Shown here: positions 17,763 to 26,697 of the stretch, piece by piece | Layout: the number at the start of each line of letters is the position of its first letter | Position numbering within the stretch: position 1 is the first letter of the stretch | The notes under the pieces: model-generated | Told to the model about the DNA's origin: nothing | Seen by the model: the letters and a program-made list of their open reading frames with translations, nothing else | The model's database searches: none | Source of the DNA: Streptomyces fumanus | Lineage (GTDB): Bacteria > Actinomycetota > Actinomycetes > Streptomycetales > Streptomycetaceae | NCBI RefSeq assembly: GCF_014655295.1 | Contig: NZ_BNBI01000022.1 | Span: 35,408-99,407 of the forward strand | Length of the DNA: 64,000 bases | Reading direction: 5' to 3' | Position numbers and translations under genes: made by a program

Positions 17763-18455
17763 TTAGTTGTCCACCCCTTGGACAGCGGGGGCGGAGCGCA
17801 GTTTCTTGGCGAACTCGGCCGCCGCGGCGCCCGGGTCCTCGGCCTCGGTGAGCGCGCGGACGACGACGACCCGGCGGGCGCCCGCGTCCAGGACCTGGTC
17901 CAGGGTGCCGAGGTCGATGCCGCCGATGGCGAACCAGGGGCGGTCGGTGCCCAGCCCGGCGGCGTAACGGACCAGGTCCAGGCCGGGGGCGTGGCGGCCG
18001 GGCTTGGTGGGGGTCGGCCAGCACGGGCCGGTGCAGAAGTAGTCGACGCCGTCCTGCGCGGCCGCCGCGGCGGCCTCGGCCTCGGCGTGGGTGGAGCGGC
18101 CGATGAGGACGTCCGGCCCGAGGACGGCGCGGGCCGCGGGCACCGGCAGGTCGCCCTGGCCGAGGTGGAGCACGTCGGCGCGGGCGGCGTGAGCGACGTC
18201 CGCCCGGTCGTTGACCGCGAGCAGCTTGCCGTGCCGGGCACAGGCGTCGGCGAGGACGGCCAGGTGCTCCAGCTCCTCCGCGGCCTCCATGCCCTTGTCC
18301 CGCAACTGCACGATGTCGACGCCGCCGGCCAGCACCGCGTCCAGGAACTCCGGCAGGTCGCCCTGGCGCTTGCGCGCGTCGGTGCACAGGTACAGCCGGG
18401 CGTCGGCCAGCTTCTCACGCGCGGTGGCGCCCCCGCTGTCGGCGGTTTCGGGCAT
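17763..18455 (-). CDS. thiE: Thiamine-phosphate synthase
   Basis: 230-residue cytoplasmic enzyme that joins HMP-PP and the thiazole phosphate to make thiamine phosphate. Motifs include DIVQLRDKG, LLAVNDRADVA, VLHLGQGDLP, GRSTHAEAEAA, DYFCTGPCWPTPTK and the C-terminal FAIGGIDLGTLDQV, all ThiE signatures. The ATG has a GAGGGGGAG site. Unlike thiO-thiS-thiG, 2 kb away on the other strand, it has no visible TPP riboswitch. The 206 bp upstream are repetitive GGCGGCGC-type sequence. Confidence 0.92.
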   Translation of the reverse strand: MPETADSGGATAREKLADARLYLCTDARKRQGDLPEFLDAVLAGGVDIVQLRDKGMEAAEELEHLAVLADACARHGKLLAVNDRADVAHAARADVLHLGQGDLPVPAARAVLGPDVLIGRSTHAEAEAAAAAAQDGVDYFCTGPCWPTPTKPGRHAPGLDLVRYAAGLGTDRPWFAIGGIDLGTLDQVLDAGARRVVVVRALTEAEDPGAAAAEFAKKLRSAPAVQGVDN

Positions 18456-18661
18456 ACGGGACTCCCCCTCTGGTCGGTGGCGCGCCGGCGGGCGGCACCG
18501 GTCGGCGGTGGCGCACCCGGCGGCGGCGCCGGATCAGGACGGCGCACCCGCACCGGCGCGCCACGCGGTGGTGGCGCCCGGCGCGGGCGGCGCCGGTCTT
18601 CGGCGGCGCACCGGCCGGGCCCCCTCGGGGGCGCGGCCCGTACGCCGGGTGGTCGGTCGGG

Positions 18662-19027
18662 TCAGACGGCGAGCGCCTGGGCGCGGCGCTTCACCTCCGT
18701 GCCGCGATTCTCGCTCAGCGCCTGCGCGGGGGTGCCGGGCAGGGACGGGTCCGGCGTGAAGAGCCACTCCAGCATCTCCTCGTCCGTGAACCCGTCGTCA
18801 CGCAGCAGCGTCAGGGTCCCGGTCAGGCCCTTGACCACTTTGTCCCCGTCGATGAAGGCGGCGGGCACGTGCAGCGCGCGGTTCTCCCCGCGGCGTACGG
18901 CGATGAGCTGGCCCTCCTTGACCAACTGCCGGACGCGGGTCACCTCCACGTCGAGCATCTCGGCGATGTCGGGCAGGGTGAGCCATGCGGGGACGAGAGC
19001 ATCGATCTTTGCGTCAATCTCGGTCAC
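18662..19027 (-). CDS. Rv2175c-family DNA-binding protein
   Basis: 121-residue protein with an N-terminal winged helix-turn-helix (WLTLPDIAEMLDVEVTRVRQ, then LVKEGQLIAVRRGENRALHVPAAF) and the C-terminal domain seen in M. tuberculosis Rv2175c (GFTDEEMLEWLFTPDPSLPG). Rv2175c binds DNA and is phosphorylated by the neighbouring kinase PknL, which reduces binding. Here a PASTA Ser/Thr kinase lies 4 kb away, and the N-terminal MTEIDAKIDALVPAW resembles the region modified in Rv2175c. The start is a GTG at 19027. Targets are unknown. Confidence 0.82.
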   Translation of the reverse strand: MTEIDAKIDALVPAWLTLPDIAEMLDVEVTRVRQLVKEGQLIAVRRGENRALHVPAAFIDGDKVVKGLTGTLTLLRDDGFTDEEMLEWLFTPDPSLPGTPAQALSENRGTEVKRRAQALAV

Positions 19028-19091
19028 GTATCCAGCCTGCCATCTGCCACTGACACTAGGAAGCCGGACCCGTCCGACCAGGGCGGACGGG

Positions 19092-20333
19092 CTACGCGAC
19101 GGCCGCCTTCAGCGGCCGGGCCGGGTCGGTCAGCAGCCCCGGGTCCAGGGGCGTGCCCGCGTCGATCAGCCGCTTGCCCTGGGCGAGGTCGCGCGGGCGG
19201 CCGACCGCCAGCAGGGCGACCAGGCGGTCGCCGCGCAGCCAGCACACCGTCCAGGCGGGGCCGGACGGGTCGCCGCGCCACAGCGTGGTGTCGGCGGCGG
19301 TGTGGTGACCGGCGTACTGCACGAAGCGGCCGAACTGCTCCGACCAGAAGTACGGCACCGGGTCGTACACCGGCGGCTCCTCGCCCGCCTCGGCGCCGAC
19401 GATGCCGGCGGCCACCGTGCGCGGTCCCTGCAGGGCGTTGTCCCAGTGGTGCACGAGCAGCCGCTCGCCGTACCGGCGGGAGGGGAAGGACGCGCAGTCG
19501 CCGACCGCGTGGACGTCCGGCACCGAGGTGCGCAGTTGCTCGTCGGCGAGGACCTCGCCGTGCGCGCCGAGCGCGATGCCGGACCCGGCCAGCCAGGCGG
19601 TGGCGGGGCGGGCGCCGATGCCGACGACGACCGCGCCGGCGGGCACGCGCGTGCCGTCGTCGAGAACCACCGCGCCGGGCTCGACGCGGGCCACGCGCGC
19701 GTGGGTGCGCAGCACGGCGCCGGCGTCGGCGTACCAGCCGGCCATCGGCGCCGCGACCTCGGCGGGCAGCGCGCCGGCCAGCGGGCGGTCGGCGGCCTCC
19801 ACGACGGTCACCGCGCAGCCCGCCTCCCGCGCGGCGGTGGCGAACTCGGCGCCGATCCAGCCCGCGCCGACCACCACGATGTCGTGCTGCCGGGCGAGCA
19901 CCGGGCGCAGTTGCTCGGCGTCGTCCAGGGTGCGCAGCAGATGGACGCCGGGGACGCCCTCGGTGCCGGGCAGCCGGACCGGTTCGGCGCCGGTGGCCAG
20001 CACCAGGGCGTCGTACGGCACCGGGCCGGCGGAGGTGTCCAGGAGGCGGGCGCCGGGGCGGACGCCCAGGGCCTCGCAGCCGAGCCGGAGTTCGATGCCG
20101 AGCGCCTCGAAGTCGACGTCGAAGGCGGAGCCCTCGGCGGTGCCGAGGAGGACGGCCTTGGACAGCGGGGGCCGGTCGTAGGGCTGGTGGGGTTCGGCAC
20201 CGATCACGGTCACCGTGCCGGTGAACCCCTGTTCGCGCAGGGCGACGGCCGTCTGCACGCCGGCCATGCCCGCTCCCACGACGACCACGCGCCGCCGCGC
20301 GGACGCCGTCCGTTCCTGCGTCTGATCGCTCAC
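19092..20333 (-). CDS. FAD/NAD(P)-dependent oxidoreductase, ferredoxin reductase-like
   Basis: 413 residues, two-dinucleotide-binding-domain flavoprotein. FAD motif GAGMAG (20-25), the family-typical PYDRPPLSKAVL, LATGAEPVRLPG, NAD motif VVVGAGWIGAEFA (153-165), and the C-terminal FAD contact VHAVGDCASFP. It resembles ferredoxin/rubredoxin reductases and putidaredoxin reductase rather than thioredoxin reductase, since no CxxC is visible. The electron acceptor is unknown. The GTG start has no ribosome site; a TATGGT -10 six bases upstream suggests a leaderless mRNA. It diverges from the thiOSG operon. Confidence 0.85.
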   Translation of the reverse strand: MSDQTQERTASARRRVVVVGAGMAGVQTAVALREQGFTGTVTVIGAEPHQPYDRPPLSKAVLLGTAEGSAFDVDFEALGIELRLGCEALGVRPGARLLDTSAGPVPYDALVLATGAEPVRLPGTEGVPGVHLLRTLDDAEQLRPVLARQHDIVVVGAGWIGAEFATAAREAGCAVTVVEAADRPLAGALPAEVAAPMAGWYADAGAVLRTHARVARVEPGAVVLDDGTRVPAGAVVVGIGARPATAWLAGSGIALGAHGEVLADEQLRTSVPDVHAVGDCASFPSRRYGERLLVHHWDNALQGPRTVAAGIVGAEAGEEPPVYDPVPYFWSEQFGRFVQYAGHHTAADTTLWRGDPSGPAWTVCWLRGDRLVALLAVGRPRDLAQGKRLIDAGTPLDPGLLTDPARPLKAAVA

Positions 20334-20351
20334 CTGATCACCATAGACACC

Positions 20352-20364
20352 TGACGGTCCGTCA
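20352..20364. promoter_or_regulatory. 13-bp palindrome in the ferredoxin reductase-thiO divergent region
   Basis: TGACGG-T-CCGTCA is a perfect dyad 19 bp upstream of the ferredoxin reductase start, just above its TATGGT -10. TGAC-type dyads of this size are common operators of TetR-family repressors, but no such regulator is encoded nearby. Confidence 0.4.
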
Positions 20365-20473
20365 AGCAGGGGGCACGGTGAGTGAGGTGTTGCACAGCCC
20401 TCCGCCGGGCCCGCCGCCGGGACACTCCCTTACCGGCGCGGGAAGCGAGCGGTTAGGGTGGCCGACGTAACGC

Positions 20474-20564
20474 ACTCGCGGGAGCCCGGACGCACCGGGC
20501 TGAGAGGGAGGCTGGCGGCCTCCGACCGTACGAACCTGATCCGGGTCATGCCGGCGAAGGGAGG
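20474..20564 (+). ncRNA. TPP riboswitch (THI element) of the thiO-thiS-thiG operon
   Basis: The conserved THI-box landmarks are present in order: CGGGAGCCCG and CCGGGCTGAGAGGG forming P2/P3, then GAACCTGATCCGG, GTCATGCCGGCGAAGGGAG closing P4/P5 and P1. The final GGGAGGGG overlaps the likely ribosome site of thiO (ATG 20577), so ligand binding would block translation. It senses thiamine pyrophosphate and shuts off thiazole synthesis when TPP is plentiful. Confidence 0.95.
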
Positions 20565-20576
20565 GGCTGGACGCCC

Positions 20577-21755
20577 ATGCCGTCCGAGCGATCCACACGC
20601 ACCCCGGACGTCCTCGTCGTCGGGGGCGGCATCATCGGCCTGGTCACCGCCTGGCGGGCCGCGCAGCGCGGGCTGGCCACGGCGGTGGTCGACCCGGCGC
20701 CGGGCGGCGGGGCGGCCCGGGTGGCGGCCGGGATGCTGGCCGCCGTCACCGAGCTGCACTACGGCGAGCAGACCCTGCTCGCGCTGAACCTCGCGTCGGC
20801 CCGCCGCTACCCCGCCTTCGCGGCCGAGCTGGCCGAGGCGACCGGGCACGACCTCGGGTACCGCCGGTGCGGCACCCTGGCCGTCGCGCTCGACGCCGAC
20901 GACCGCGCCCACCTGCGGGACCTGCACGCCTTCCAGGTGCGTTCGGGCCTGGACGCGCAGTGGCTGTCGGGGCGTGAGTGCCGGCGCCTGGAGCCGATGC
21001 TCGCGCCGGGCGTGCGCGGGGGGCTGCGGGTGGACGGCGACCACCAGATCGACCCCCGGCGGCTCGCCCGCGCCCTGGTCACCGCCTGCGAGCGGGCCGG
21101 GGTGGTCCTGCACCGGGTGCGCGCCGAGCGGCTGACCGTGGTCCGGGACCGGGCGGCGGGCGTGGTCACCGAGGACGGTACGGCGCTGGCGGCCGGCCGG
21201 GTGGTGCTGGCCGCGGGCAGCCTCAGCGGACGGCTCCCGGGCGTGCCGGAGGAGGTCCTGCCGCCGGTACGGCCGGTGAAGGGGCAGGTCCTGCGGCTGG
21301 CCATGCCGGCGGACCGGCCGCCGCTGCTGCACCGCACGGTCCGCGCGGTGGTCCGCGGCAACCCGCTCTACCTGGTGCCCCGGGAGAGCGGCGAACTCGT
21401 CGTCGGCGCCACCAGCGAGGAGCTGGGCTGGGACACCACGGTCACCGCCGGCGGCGTGTACGAGCTGCTGCGCGACGCCCACGAGCTGGTCCCGGGCATC
21501 ACCGAGCTGCCCCTGACGGAGACCCTGGCGGGGCTGCGGCCCGGCTCCCCGGACAACGCGCCGCTGCTCGGCCCGACCGCGCTGGACGGGCTGCTGCTGG
21601 CCACCGGCCACTTCCGCAACGGCGTGCTGCTCACCCCGGTCACCGGCGACGTCATGGCCCATCTGCTGACCACCGGCGGGCTTCCCGAGGAGGCCCGCCC
21701 GTTCACCCCCCGGCGCTTCGACACCGCCGCCGTCCCCACGGAGCAGCCCGTATGA
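20577..21755 (+). CDS. thiO: Glycine oxidase ThiO
   Basis: 392-residue FAD enzyme that oxidises glycine to iminoacetate (dehydroglycine) for the thiazole ring. FAD motif VLVVGGGIIGLVTAWRAAQR near the N-terminus, GGAARVAAGMLAA, then LVPRESGELVVGATSEELGW and TLAGLRPGSPDNAPLLG typical of DAO-type thiazole oxidases. The ATG lies 13 bases after the riboswitch GGGAGGGG. Its TGA overlaps the thiS ATG. Use of ThiO rather than ThiH fits an aerobe. Confidence 0.94.
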   Translation: MPSERSTRTPDVLVVGGGIIGLVTAWRAAQRGLATAVVDPAPGGGAARVAAGMLAAVTELHYGEQTLLALNLASARRYPAFAAELAEATGHDLGYRRCGTLAVALDADDRAHLRDLHAFQVRSGLDAQWLSGRECRRLEPMLAPGVRGGLRVDGDHQIDPRRLARALVTACERAGVVLHRVRAERLTVVRDRAAGVVTEDGTALAAGRVVLAAGSLSGRLPGVPEEVLPPVRPVKGQVLRLAMPADRPPLLHRTVRAVVRGNPLYLVPRESGELVVGATSEELGWDTTVTAGGVYELLRDAHELVPGITELPLTETLAGLRPGSPDNAPLLGPTALDGLLLATGHFRNGVLLTPVTGDVMAHLLTTGGLPEEARPFTPRRFDTAAVPTEQPV

Positions 21756-21952
21756 ACATCTCGGTCAACGGGGAGCCGCGCGAGGTGGCTCCCGGCACCG
21801 CCCTGGACGCCCTGGTGCGCACGCTCACCGAGGCGCCCTCCGGAGTGGCCGCCGCCCTCAACGAGACCGTCGTCCCGCGCGCGCGGTGGTCGTCCACGGC
21901 CCTGGCCGACGGCGACCGCGTCGAAGTCCTCACCGCCGTCCAAGGAGGCTGA
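21752..21952 (+). CDS. thiS: Sulfur carrier protein ThiS
   Basis: 66-residue ubiquitin-like protein ending in the essential Gly-Gly (LTAVQGG), whose C-terminus is adenylated and thiocarboxylated to deliver sulfur to ThiG. It starts MNISVNGEPREVAPG, the usual beta-grasp opening. The ATGA overlap with thiO and the AAGGAGG for thiG inside its last codons show tight translational coupling. Confidence 0.95.
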   Translation: MNISVNGEPREVAPGTALDALVRTLTEAPSGVAAALNETVVPRARWSSTALADGDRVEVLTAVQGG

Positions 21953-21955
21953 CCC

Positions 21956-22750
21956 ATGGCCGACGACCCCTTCGTCCTCGGTGGTACGTCTTTCACGTCC
22001 CGTCTGATCATGGGCACCGGCGGGGCGCCCAGCCTCGATGTGCTGGAGCGCGCGCTGGTGGCTTCCGGGACCGAGCTGACCACGGTCGCCATGCGGCGCG
22101 TGGACCCGTCGGTGCACGGCTCGGTGCTGTCGGTGCTGGAGCGGCTCGGCATCCGTGTGCTGCCCAACACGGCGGGCTGCTTCACCGCCGGGGAGGCCGT
22201 CCTGACCGCCAGGCTGGCCCGCGAGGCCCTCGGCACCGACCTGGTCAAGCTGGAGGTCATCGCCGACGAGCGGACCCTGCTGCCCGACCCGATCGAACTG
22301 CTGGACGCGGCCGAGACCCTGGTCGACGACGGGTTCACCGTCCTGCCGTACACCAACGACGACCCGGTGCTGGCACGCAAGCTGGAGGACGTCGGCTGCG
22401 CGGCGATCATGCCGTTGGGCTCGCCGATCGGCTCGGGCCTGGGCATCCGCAACCCGCACAACTTCGAGCTGATCGTCGAGCACGCGCGCGTGCCGGTGAT
22501 CCTGGACGCCGGGGCCGGTACGGCGTCGGACGCGGCGCTGGCGATGGAGCTGGGCTGCGCGGGGGTCATGCTGGCCTCGGCGGTGACGCGGGCGCAGGAG
22601 CCGGTGCTGATGGCGGAGGCGATGCGGCACGCGGTGGAGGCGGGCCGGCTCGCCCGGCGGGCCGGGCGCATCCCGCGCCGGCACTTCGCCGAGGCGTCCT
22701 CACCGACGGCCGGCCGGGCGGTGCTGGACCCGGAGCGCCCCGCCTTCTGA
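21956..22750 (+). CDS. thiG: Thiazole synthase
   Basis: 264-residue TIM-barrel enzyme that condenses 1-deoxyxylulose-5-phosphate, dehydroglycine and ThiS-thiocarboxylate into the thiazole phosphate. The Schiff-base lysine is Lys98 in DLVKLEVIAD. Other motifs are FTSRLIMGTGG, NTAGCFTAGEAVLTARLARE and MPLGSPIGSGLGI with GAGTASDAALAMELGC. The ATG follows an AAGGAGG site. thiC and thiD are not in the window. Confidence 0.96.
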   Translation: MADDPFVLGGTSFTSRLIMGTGGAPSLDVLERALVASGTELTTVAMRRVDPSVHGSVLSVLERLGIRVLPNTAGCFTAGEAVLTARLAREALGTDLVKLEVIADERTLLPDPIELLDAAETLVDDGFTVLPYTNDDPVLARKLEDVGCAAIMPLGSPIGSGLGIRNPHNFELIVEHARVPVILDAGAGTASDAALAMELGCAGVMLASAVTRAQEPVLMAEAMRHAVEAGRLARRAGRIPRRHFAEASSPTAGRAVLDPERPAF

Positions 22751-22979
22751 CCGGAACCGGCGGCCCCGGCGCGGCTCGGCGCGGACGGGCACGGACCGGC
22801 ACGGGCCGGCACTCACGGGCCTCGGCACCGGCACGCACGGGCACGGCCCCGGGCACCAACCTCGACACCGGCACCGACCGGTCCGGCCCCGCGTGGGTTG
22901 CGTCACAGCTCCGCTCCAGTACCGGCCCCCGGCGGCCGGGCCGGACCCCGTGTCGGTGGCGGCTCGTAGACTCACCTGC

Positions 22980-24911
22980 GTGGACACGACCCTGCAGGAC
23001 CCTCTGGTCGGGCGGCTGCTCGACGGCCGGTACCGCGTCGACGCGCGGATCGCGGTCGGCGGGATGGCCACGGTCTACCGGGCCGTGGACACCCGCCTGG
23101 ACCGCGTGCTCGCGCTGAAGGTGATGCACCCGACGCTGGCGGCCGACGGCGCGTTCGTCGAGCGGTTCATCCGCGAGGCCAAGTCGGTCGCCCGGCTCGC
23201 CCACCCCAATGTGGTGCAGGTCTTCGACCAGGGCACCGACGGGGGATACGTCTACCTGGCGATGGAGTACGTCTCCGGCTGCACCCTGCGGGACCTGCTG
23301 CGCGAGCGCGGGGCGCTCCAGCCCCGGGCCGCGCTGGACATCCTGGAGCCGGTGCTGGCCGCGCTCGGCGCCGCGCACCTCGCCGGGTTCGTGCACCGCG
23401 ACATGAAGCCGGAGAACGTGCTGATCGGGGACGACGGCCGGGTCAAGGTCGCCGACTTCGGACTGGTCCGGGCCGTGGACACGGTCACCAGCAGCACCGG
23501 CGCGGTCCTGGGCACCGTCTCCTACCTGGCGCCCGAGCAGATCGAGCAGGGCACCGCCGACCCCCGGGTCGACGTGTACGCGTGCGGTGTCGTCCTGTAC
23601 GAGATGCTGACCGGCGCCAAGCCGCACCAGGGGGACTCCCCCGCCCAGGTGCTCTACCAGCACCTCAACGAGGACGTGCCGCCGCCGTCGGCCGCCGTGC
23701 CCGGCCTGGCGTTCGAGCTGGACGAGCTGGTCGCCTCGGCGACCGCCCGGAACCCGGAGGTCCGCCCGTACGACGCCGTGGCGCTGCTCGCCGAGGCCCG
23801 CCGGGCGCGCGGCGCGCTCACCGACGAGCAGTTGGACGCCGTACCGCCGCAGGCGCTGGCCCAGGCGCACGACAACGCGGACGACCGCACCAGCGTGCTC
23901 CCGCGCTCCCTGGCCGTGCGGCCGCTGCCGGTGAACGAGGCCGACGAGGTCACGGACGCGTTCCACCGCACCAGCAGACTGGCGGCCCCGCCGCCGGAGC
24001 CCCCGCGGCGCGGCGGCCCGGGGGTGCGGCGCGGTCCGCTCGCCGTCGTCGTCGCCGTCCTGCTGGCGCTCGGCGTCGGCGCGGGCGTCTGGTACATCAA
24101 CTCCGGCCAGTTCACCAAGGTCCCGCCGCTGCTGGAGAAGACCGAGGCGCAGGCCCGGGACCGGCTGGCGGACGCGGGCCTGGCCGTCGGCGACGTGGAG
24201 CACGCGTACAGCGACACGGTGAAGCGCGGGGCGGTGATCAGCACCGACCCGGCGGCGGGCACCCGGATCCGCGGCAACGACTCCGTCTCGCTCACCGTCT
24301 CCGACGGCCCCGAGACGGTGAAGCTGGCCGATCTGAACGGCTACAAGCTGGACCGGGCCCGGTCCGTGCTGAAGCAGGACGGGCTGGAGCCGGGCATGGT
24401 CACCCAGGCGTTCAGCGAGGACGTGCCCAAGGGCTTCGTGGTCGCCACCGCCCCGAAGGCGGGCACGACGGTGCGGGCCGGTTCCGCGGTGGCGCTCACC
24501 GTCAGCAAGGGCCGAGCGGTGGAGGTGCCGGACGTCACCGGCGAGGACCTCGCCGACGCGCGGGCCGACCTGGCGGAGGCCGGGCTGAAGGTGAAGGTCG
24601 CCGCCGAGCGGGTCACCTCCGACGACCACGAGGCCGGTCAGGTCGCCCGGCAGACCCCGGCCGACGGCAGCCGGGTCGCCGAGGGCGGCACGGTGACGCT
24701 GACCCTGTCCAAGGGCCCGGAGCTGGTCGAGGTCCCGGACGTGGTCGGCGACAGCGTGGACGACGCCAAGGAGGAGCTGGCGGCGGCCGGGTTCGAGGTG
24801 AAGGAGGACCGGGGGCTGCTCGGGCTGTTCGGCGACACCGTCAAGAGCCAGTCCGTCGAGGGCGGCGACACCGCCCCGAAGGGCTCCACGATCACCCTGA
24901 AGATCCGCTGA
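22980..24911 (+). CDS. PASTA-domain Ser/Thr protein kinase (PknB/PknL type)
   Basis: Membrane receptor kinase, 643 residues from the GTG at 22980. The kinase domain (about 18-275) has AVGGMATVYRA as glycine loop, Lys47, Glu66, HRDMKPEN (139-146, catalytic Asp141), DFG (159-161) and GTVSYLAPEQ. A Pro/Arg-rich juxtamembrane linker leads to one membrane helix (about 353-372) and four extracellular PASTA repeats (about 379-643) that bind muropeptides or lipid II in related kinases. There is no ribosome site; TAGACT lies seven bases before the start, suggesting a leaderless mRNA. Position near the Rv2175c-like gene suggests the PknL lineage; S. coelicolor PkaF may be the counterpart (from memory). 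Confidence 0.92.
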   Translation: MDTTLQDPLVGRLLDGRYRVDARIAVGGMATVYRAVDTRLDRVLALKVMHPTLAADGAFVERFIREAKSVARLAHPNVVQVFDQGTDGGYVYLAMEYVSGCTLRDLLRERGALQPRAALDILEPVLAALGAAHLAGFVHRDMKPENVLIGDDGRVKVADFGLVRAVDTVTSSTGAVLGTVSYLAPEQIEQGTADPRVDVYACGVVLYEMLTGAKPHQGDSPAQVLYQHLNEDVPPPSAAVPGLAFELDELVASATARNPEVRPYDAVALLAEARRARGALTDEQLDAVPPQALAQAHDNADDRTSVLPRSLAVRPLPVNEADEVTDAFHRTSRLAAPPPEPPRRGGPGVRRGPLAVVVAVLLALGVGAGVWYINSGQFTKVPPLLEKTEAQARDRLADAGLAVGDVEHAYSDTVKRGAVISTDPAAGTRIRGNDSVSLTVSDGPETVKLADLNGYKLDRARSVLKQDGLEPGMVTQAFSEDVPKGFVVATAPKAGTTVRAGSAVALTVSKGRAVEVPDVTGEDLADARADLAEAGLKVKVAAERVTSDDHEAGQVARQTPADGSRVAEGGTVTLTLSKGPELVEVPDVVGDSVDDAKEELAAAGFEVKEDRGLLGLFGDTVKSQSVEGGDTAPKGSTITLKIR

Positions 24912-24962
24912 CCCGGCCCCGTACGCGGTCGGCCCGGGGACCCTGGCATCCTGGGTCGGGAG

Positions 24963-25847
24963 ATGAGTACGTCACCCCCGCCCCCGCCAGTCCCCCGCAA
25001 CCCCGTCGGCGCGCACGTCCCCGTGGCCGGCGGACTGCACTCGGTGGGCCTGTCCTACGCCCGTGACCTGAAGGCCGAGGCCGTCCAGGTCTTCGTCGCC
25101 AACCCGCGCGGCTGGGCCACCCCGGCGGGCAACCCCCGGCAGGACGAGGCGTTCCGCGCCGCCTGCGCGGCCGGGTCGATCACCGCGTGGGTGCACGCCC
25201 CGTACCTGATCAACTTCGGTTCGCACACCGAGGCGACCGTGGAGCGGTCGGTGGAGTCGCTGCGGCACTCGCTGCGCCGGGGCCGGGAGATCGGCGCGCT
25301 CGGCGTGGTCGTGCACACCGGCAGCGCCACCGGCGGCCGGGACCGGTCGGTGGCCCTCGCCCAGGTGCGCGAGCACCTGCTGCCGCTGCTGGACGAGCTG
25401 ACCCACGACGACGACCCGTACCTGCTGCTGGAGTCCACCGCCGGGCAGGGCGCCTCGCTGTGCTCGCGGACCTGGGACTTCGGCCCGTACTTCGAGGCGC
25501 TGGACGCCCATCCGAAGCTCGGCGTCTGCCTGGACACCTGTCACATCTTCGCCGCCGGGCACGACCTGACCGGCCCGTCCGGCGCCCACCAAACGCTGGA
25601 CCTGCTGGTGGACACGGTCGGCGCGGGCCGGCTGAAGCTGATCCACGCCAACGACTCCCAGGACGTGGTGGGCGCCCACAAGGACCGGCACGCCAATATC
25701 GGCGCCGGCCACATCGGCGAGGACCCGTTCCGCGCGCTGATGACGCACCCCGCGACCGAGGGCGTACCGCTGGTCATCGAGACACCGGGCGGCAAGGAGG
25801 GCCACGCGGCGGACGTGGAGCGCCTGAAGAAGCTCCGGGACGGCTGA
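24963..25847 (+). CDS. nfo: Deoxyribonuclease IV (AP endonuclease)
   Basis: 294-residue TIM-barrel AP endonuclease of base excision repair, with three zinc ions bound by His, Asp and Glu side chains. Signatures are VGAHVPVAGGL, HAPYLINFGS, VVHTGS, LLLESTAGQGASL, CLDTCHIFAAGHD, LIHANDSQDVVGAHKDRHANIG and the C-terminal VIETPGG. The ATG is preceded by CGGGAG. It lies 51 bp after the kinase on the same strand and is convergent with the molybdopterin gene. Confidence 0.93.
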   Translation: MSTSPPPPPVPRNPVGAHVPVAGGLHSVGLSYARDLKAEAVQVFVANPRGWATPAGNPRQDEAFRAACAAGSITAWVHAPYLINFGSHTEATVERSVESLRHSLRRGREIGALGVVVHTGSATGGRDRSVALAQVREHLLPLLDELTHDDDPYLLLESTAGQGASLCSRTWDFGPYFEALDAHPKLGVCLDTCHIFAAGHDLTGPSGAHQTLDLLVDTVGAGRLKLIHANDSQDVVGAHKDRHANIGAGHIGEDPFRALMTHPATEGVPLVIETPGGKEGHAADVERLKKLRDG

Positions 25848-25868
25848 CGCCCCGCCGGACCCGGGGCC

Positions 25869-26516
25869 CTACAGCTCGGGCCCCTCCCCCGGCTCCTCCT
25901 GGTACGAGTACCGCTGCTCCCGCCACGGGTCGCCGATGTTGTGGTAGCCGCGCTCCTCCCAGAAGCCCCGGCGGTCGGCGGTCATGTACTCGACACCGCG
26001 GACCCACTTGGGGCCCTTCCAGGCGTACAGGTGGGGAATGATCAGCCGGAGCGGGAAGCCGTGCTCGGCGGTGAGCAGCTCGCCGTCCTTGTGGGTGGCG
26101 AAGAGGGTGGTCGCGGCGGCGAAGTCGGAGAGCCGCACATTGGCGCTGTAGCCGTACTCGGCCCACACCATCACATGGGTGACTTCGGGGGCGGGCGGGG
26201 CGAGGTCGAGCAGCGCCGCGGCCGGGATGCCGCCCCACTCCGCGCCGATCATGCTGAACTTCGTCACGCAGTGCAGATCGGCCACCACGGTGGTGTACGG
26301 CAGGGCCGTGAACTCCTCGTGGTTCCAGCGGTGCTTCCCGCCGTCGGCGGTGGCGCCGAAGACCCGGAACTCCCAGCGCTCGGGCCGGAACCTGGGGACC
26401 GGTCCGTAGTGCGTGACCGGCCAGCCGCGCTGGAGCCGCTGTCCCGGTGGGAGATCGGGCTGTGCCGGTCCCCCTGACGCCCCTTCTCCCGGTTCCTGTC
26501 CCAGCGGCTGACCCAT
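25869..26516 (-). CDS. Molybdopterin-dependent oxidoreductase (sulfite oxidase fold)
   Basis: 215-residue protein with a single oxidoreductase molybdopterin-binding domain of the sulfite oxidase / YedY superfamily. Cys83 in VVADLHCVTKFS is the expected Mo ligand, followed by WGGIPAAALLDLAPP and EYGYSANVRLSDF. No signal peptide, Tat motif or heme domain is visible, so it should be cytoplasmic, unlike MsrP. The physiological substrate is unknown. The ATG at 26516 has GGATGGGG upstream. It diverges from bfr across 181 bp. Confidence 0.83.
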   Translation of the reverse strand: MGQPLGQEPGEGASGGPAQPDLPPGQRLQRGWPVTHYGPVPRFRPERWEFRVFGATADGGKHRWNHEEFTALPYTTVVADLHCVTKFSMIGAEWGGIPAAALLDLAPPAPEVTHVMVWAEYGYSANVRLSDFAAATTLFATHKDGELLTAEHGFPLRLIIPHLYAWKGPKWVRGVEYMTADRRGFWEERGYHNIGDPWREQRYSYQEEPGEGPEL

Positions 26517-26612
26517 GTCCCCATCCTGACAGACCGGTGGCGATGCCCTCGAACGGGGCCCCGGCAAATCGCCTGATAAGCCGCAACTACCGCTAAGCAT
26601 GTCCTTACTTAC

Positions 26613-26626
26613 TAAGTCAAGACTTA
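26613..26626. promoter_or_regulatory. 14-bp palindrome in an AT-rich patch upstream of bfr
   Basis: TAAGTC-AA-GACTTA is a perfect dyad about 70 bp before the bfr ATG, inside an unusually AT-rich stretch (26601-26630) that also carries two CTTACT copies. It looks like an operator or promoter for bfr or the divergent molybdopterin gene. The regulator is not identified; it does not match the DmdR iron box. Confidence 0.4.
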
Positions 26627-26697
26627 CTGGACGATCTTCGCCACCGATGCAATCATGCGGCGCAACCTGCCCGTTCCCGGTGGAAGGAGCCTCTGCG

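Noticed and set aside
18456..18661. GGCGGCGC-rich stretch upstream of thiE as a regulatory RNA
   Set aside because: Simple-sequence composition only; no conserved THI-box elements.
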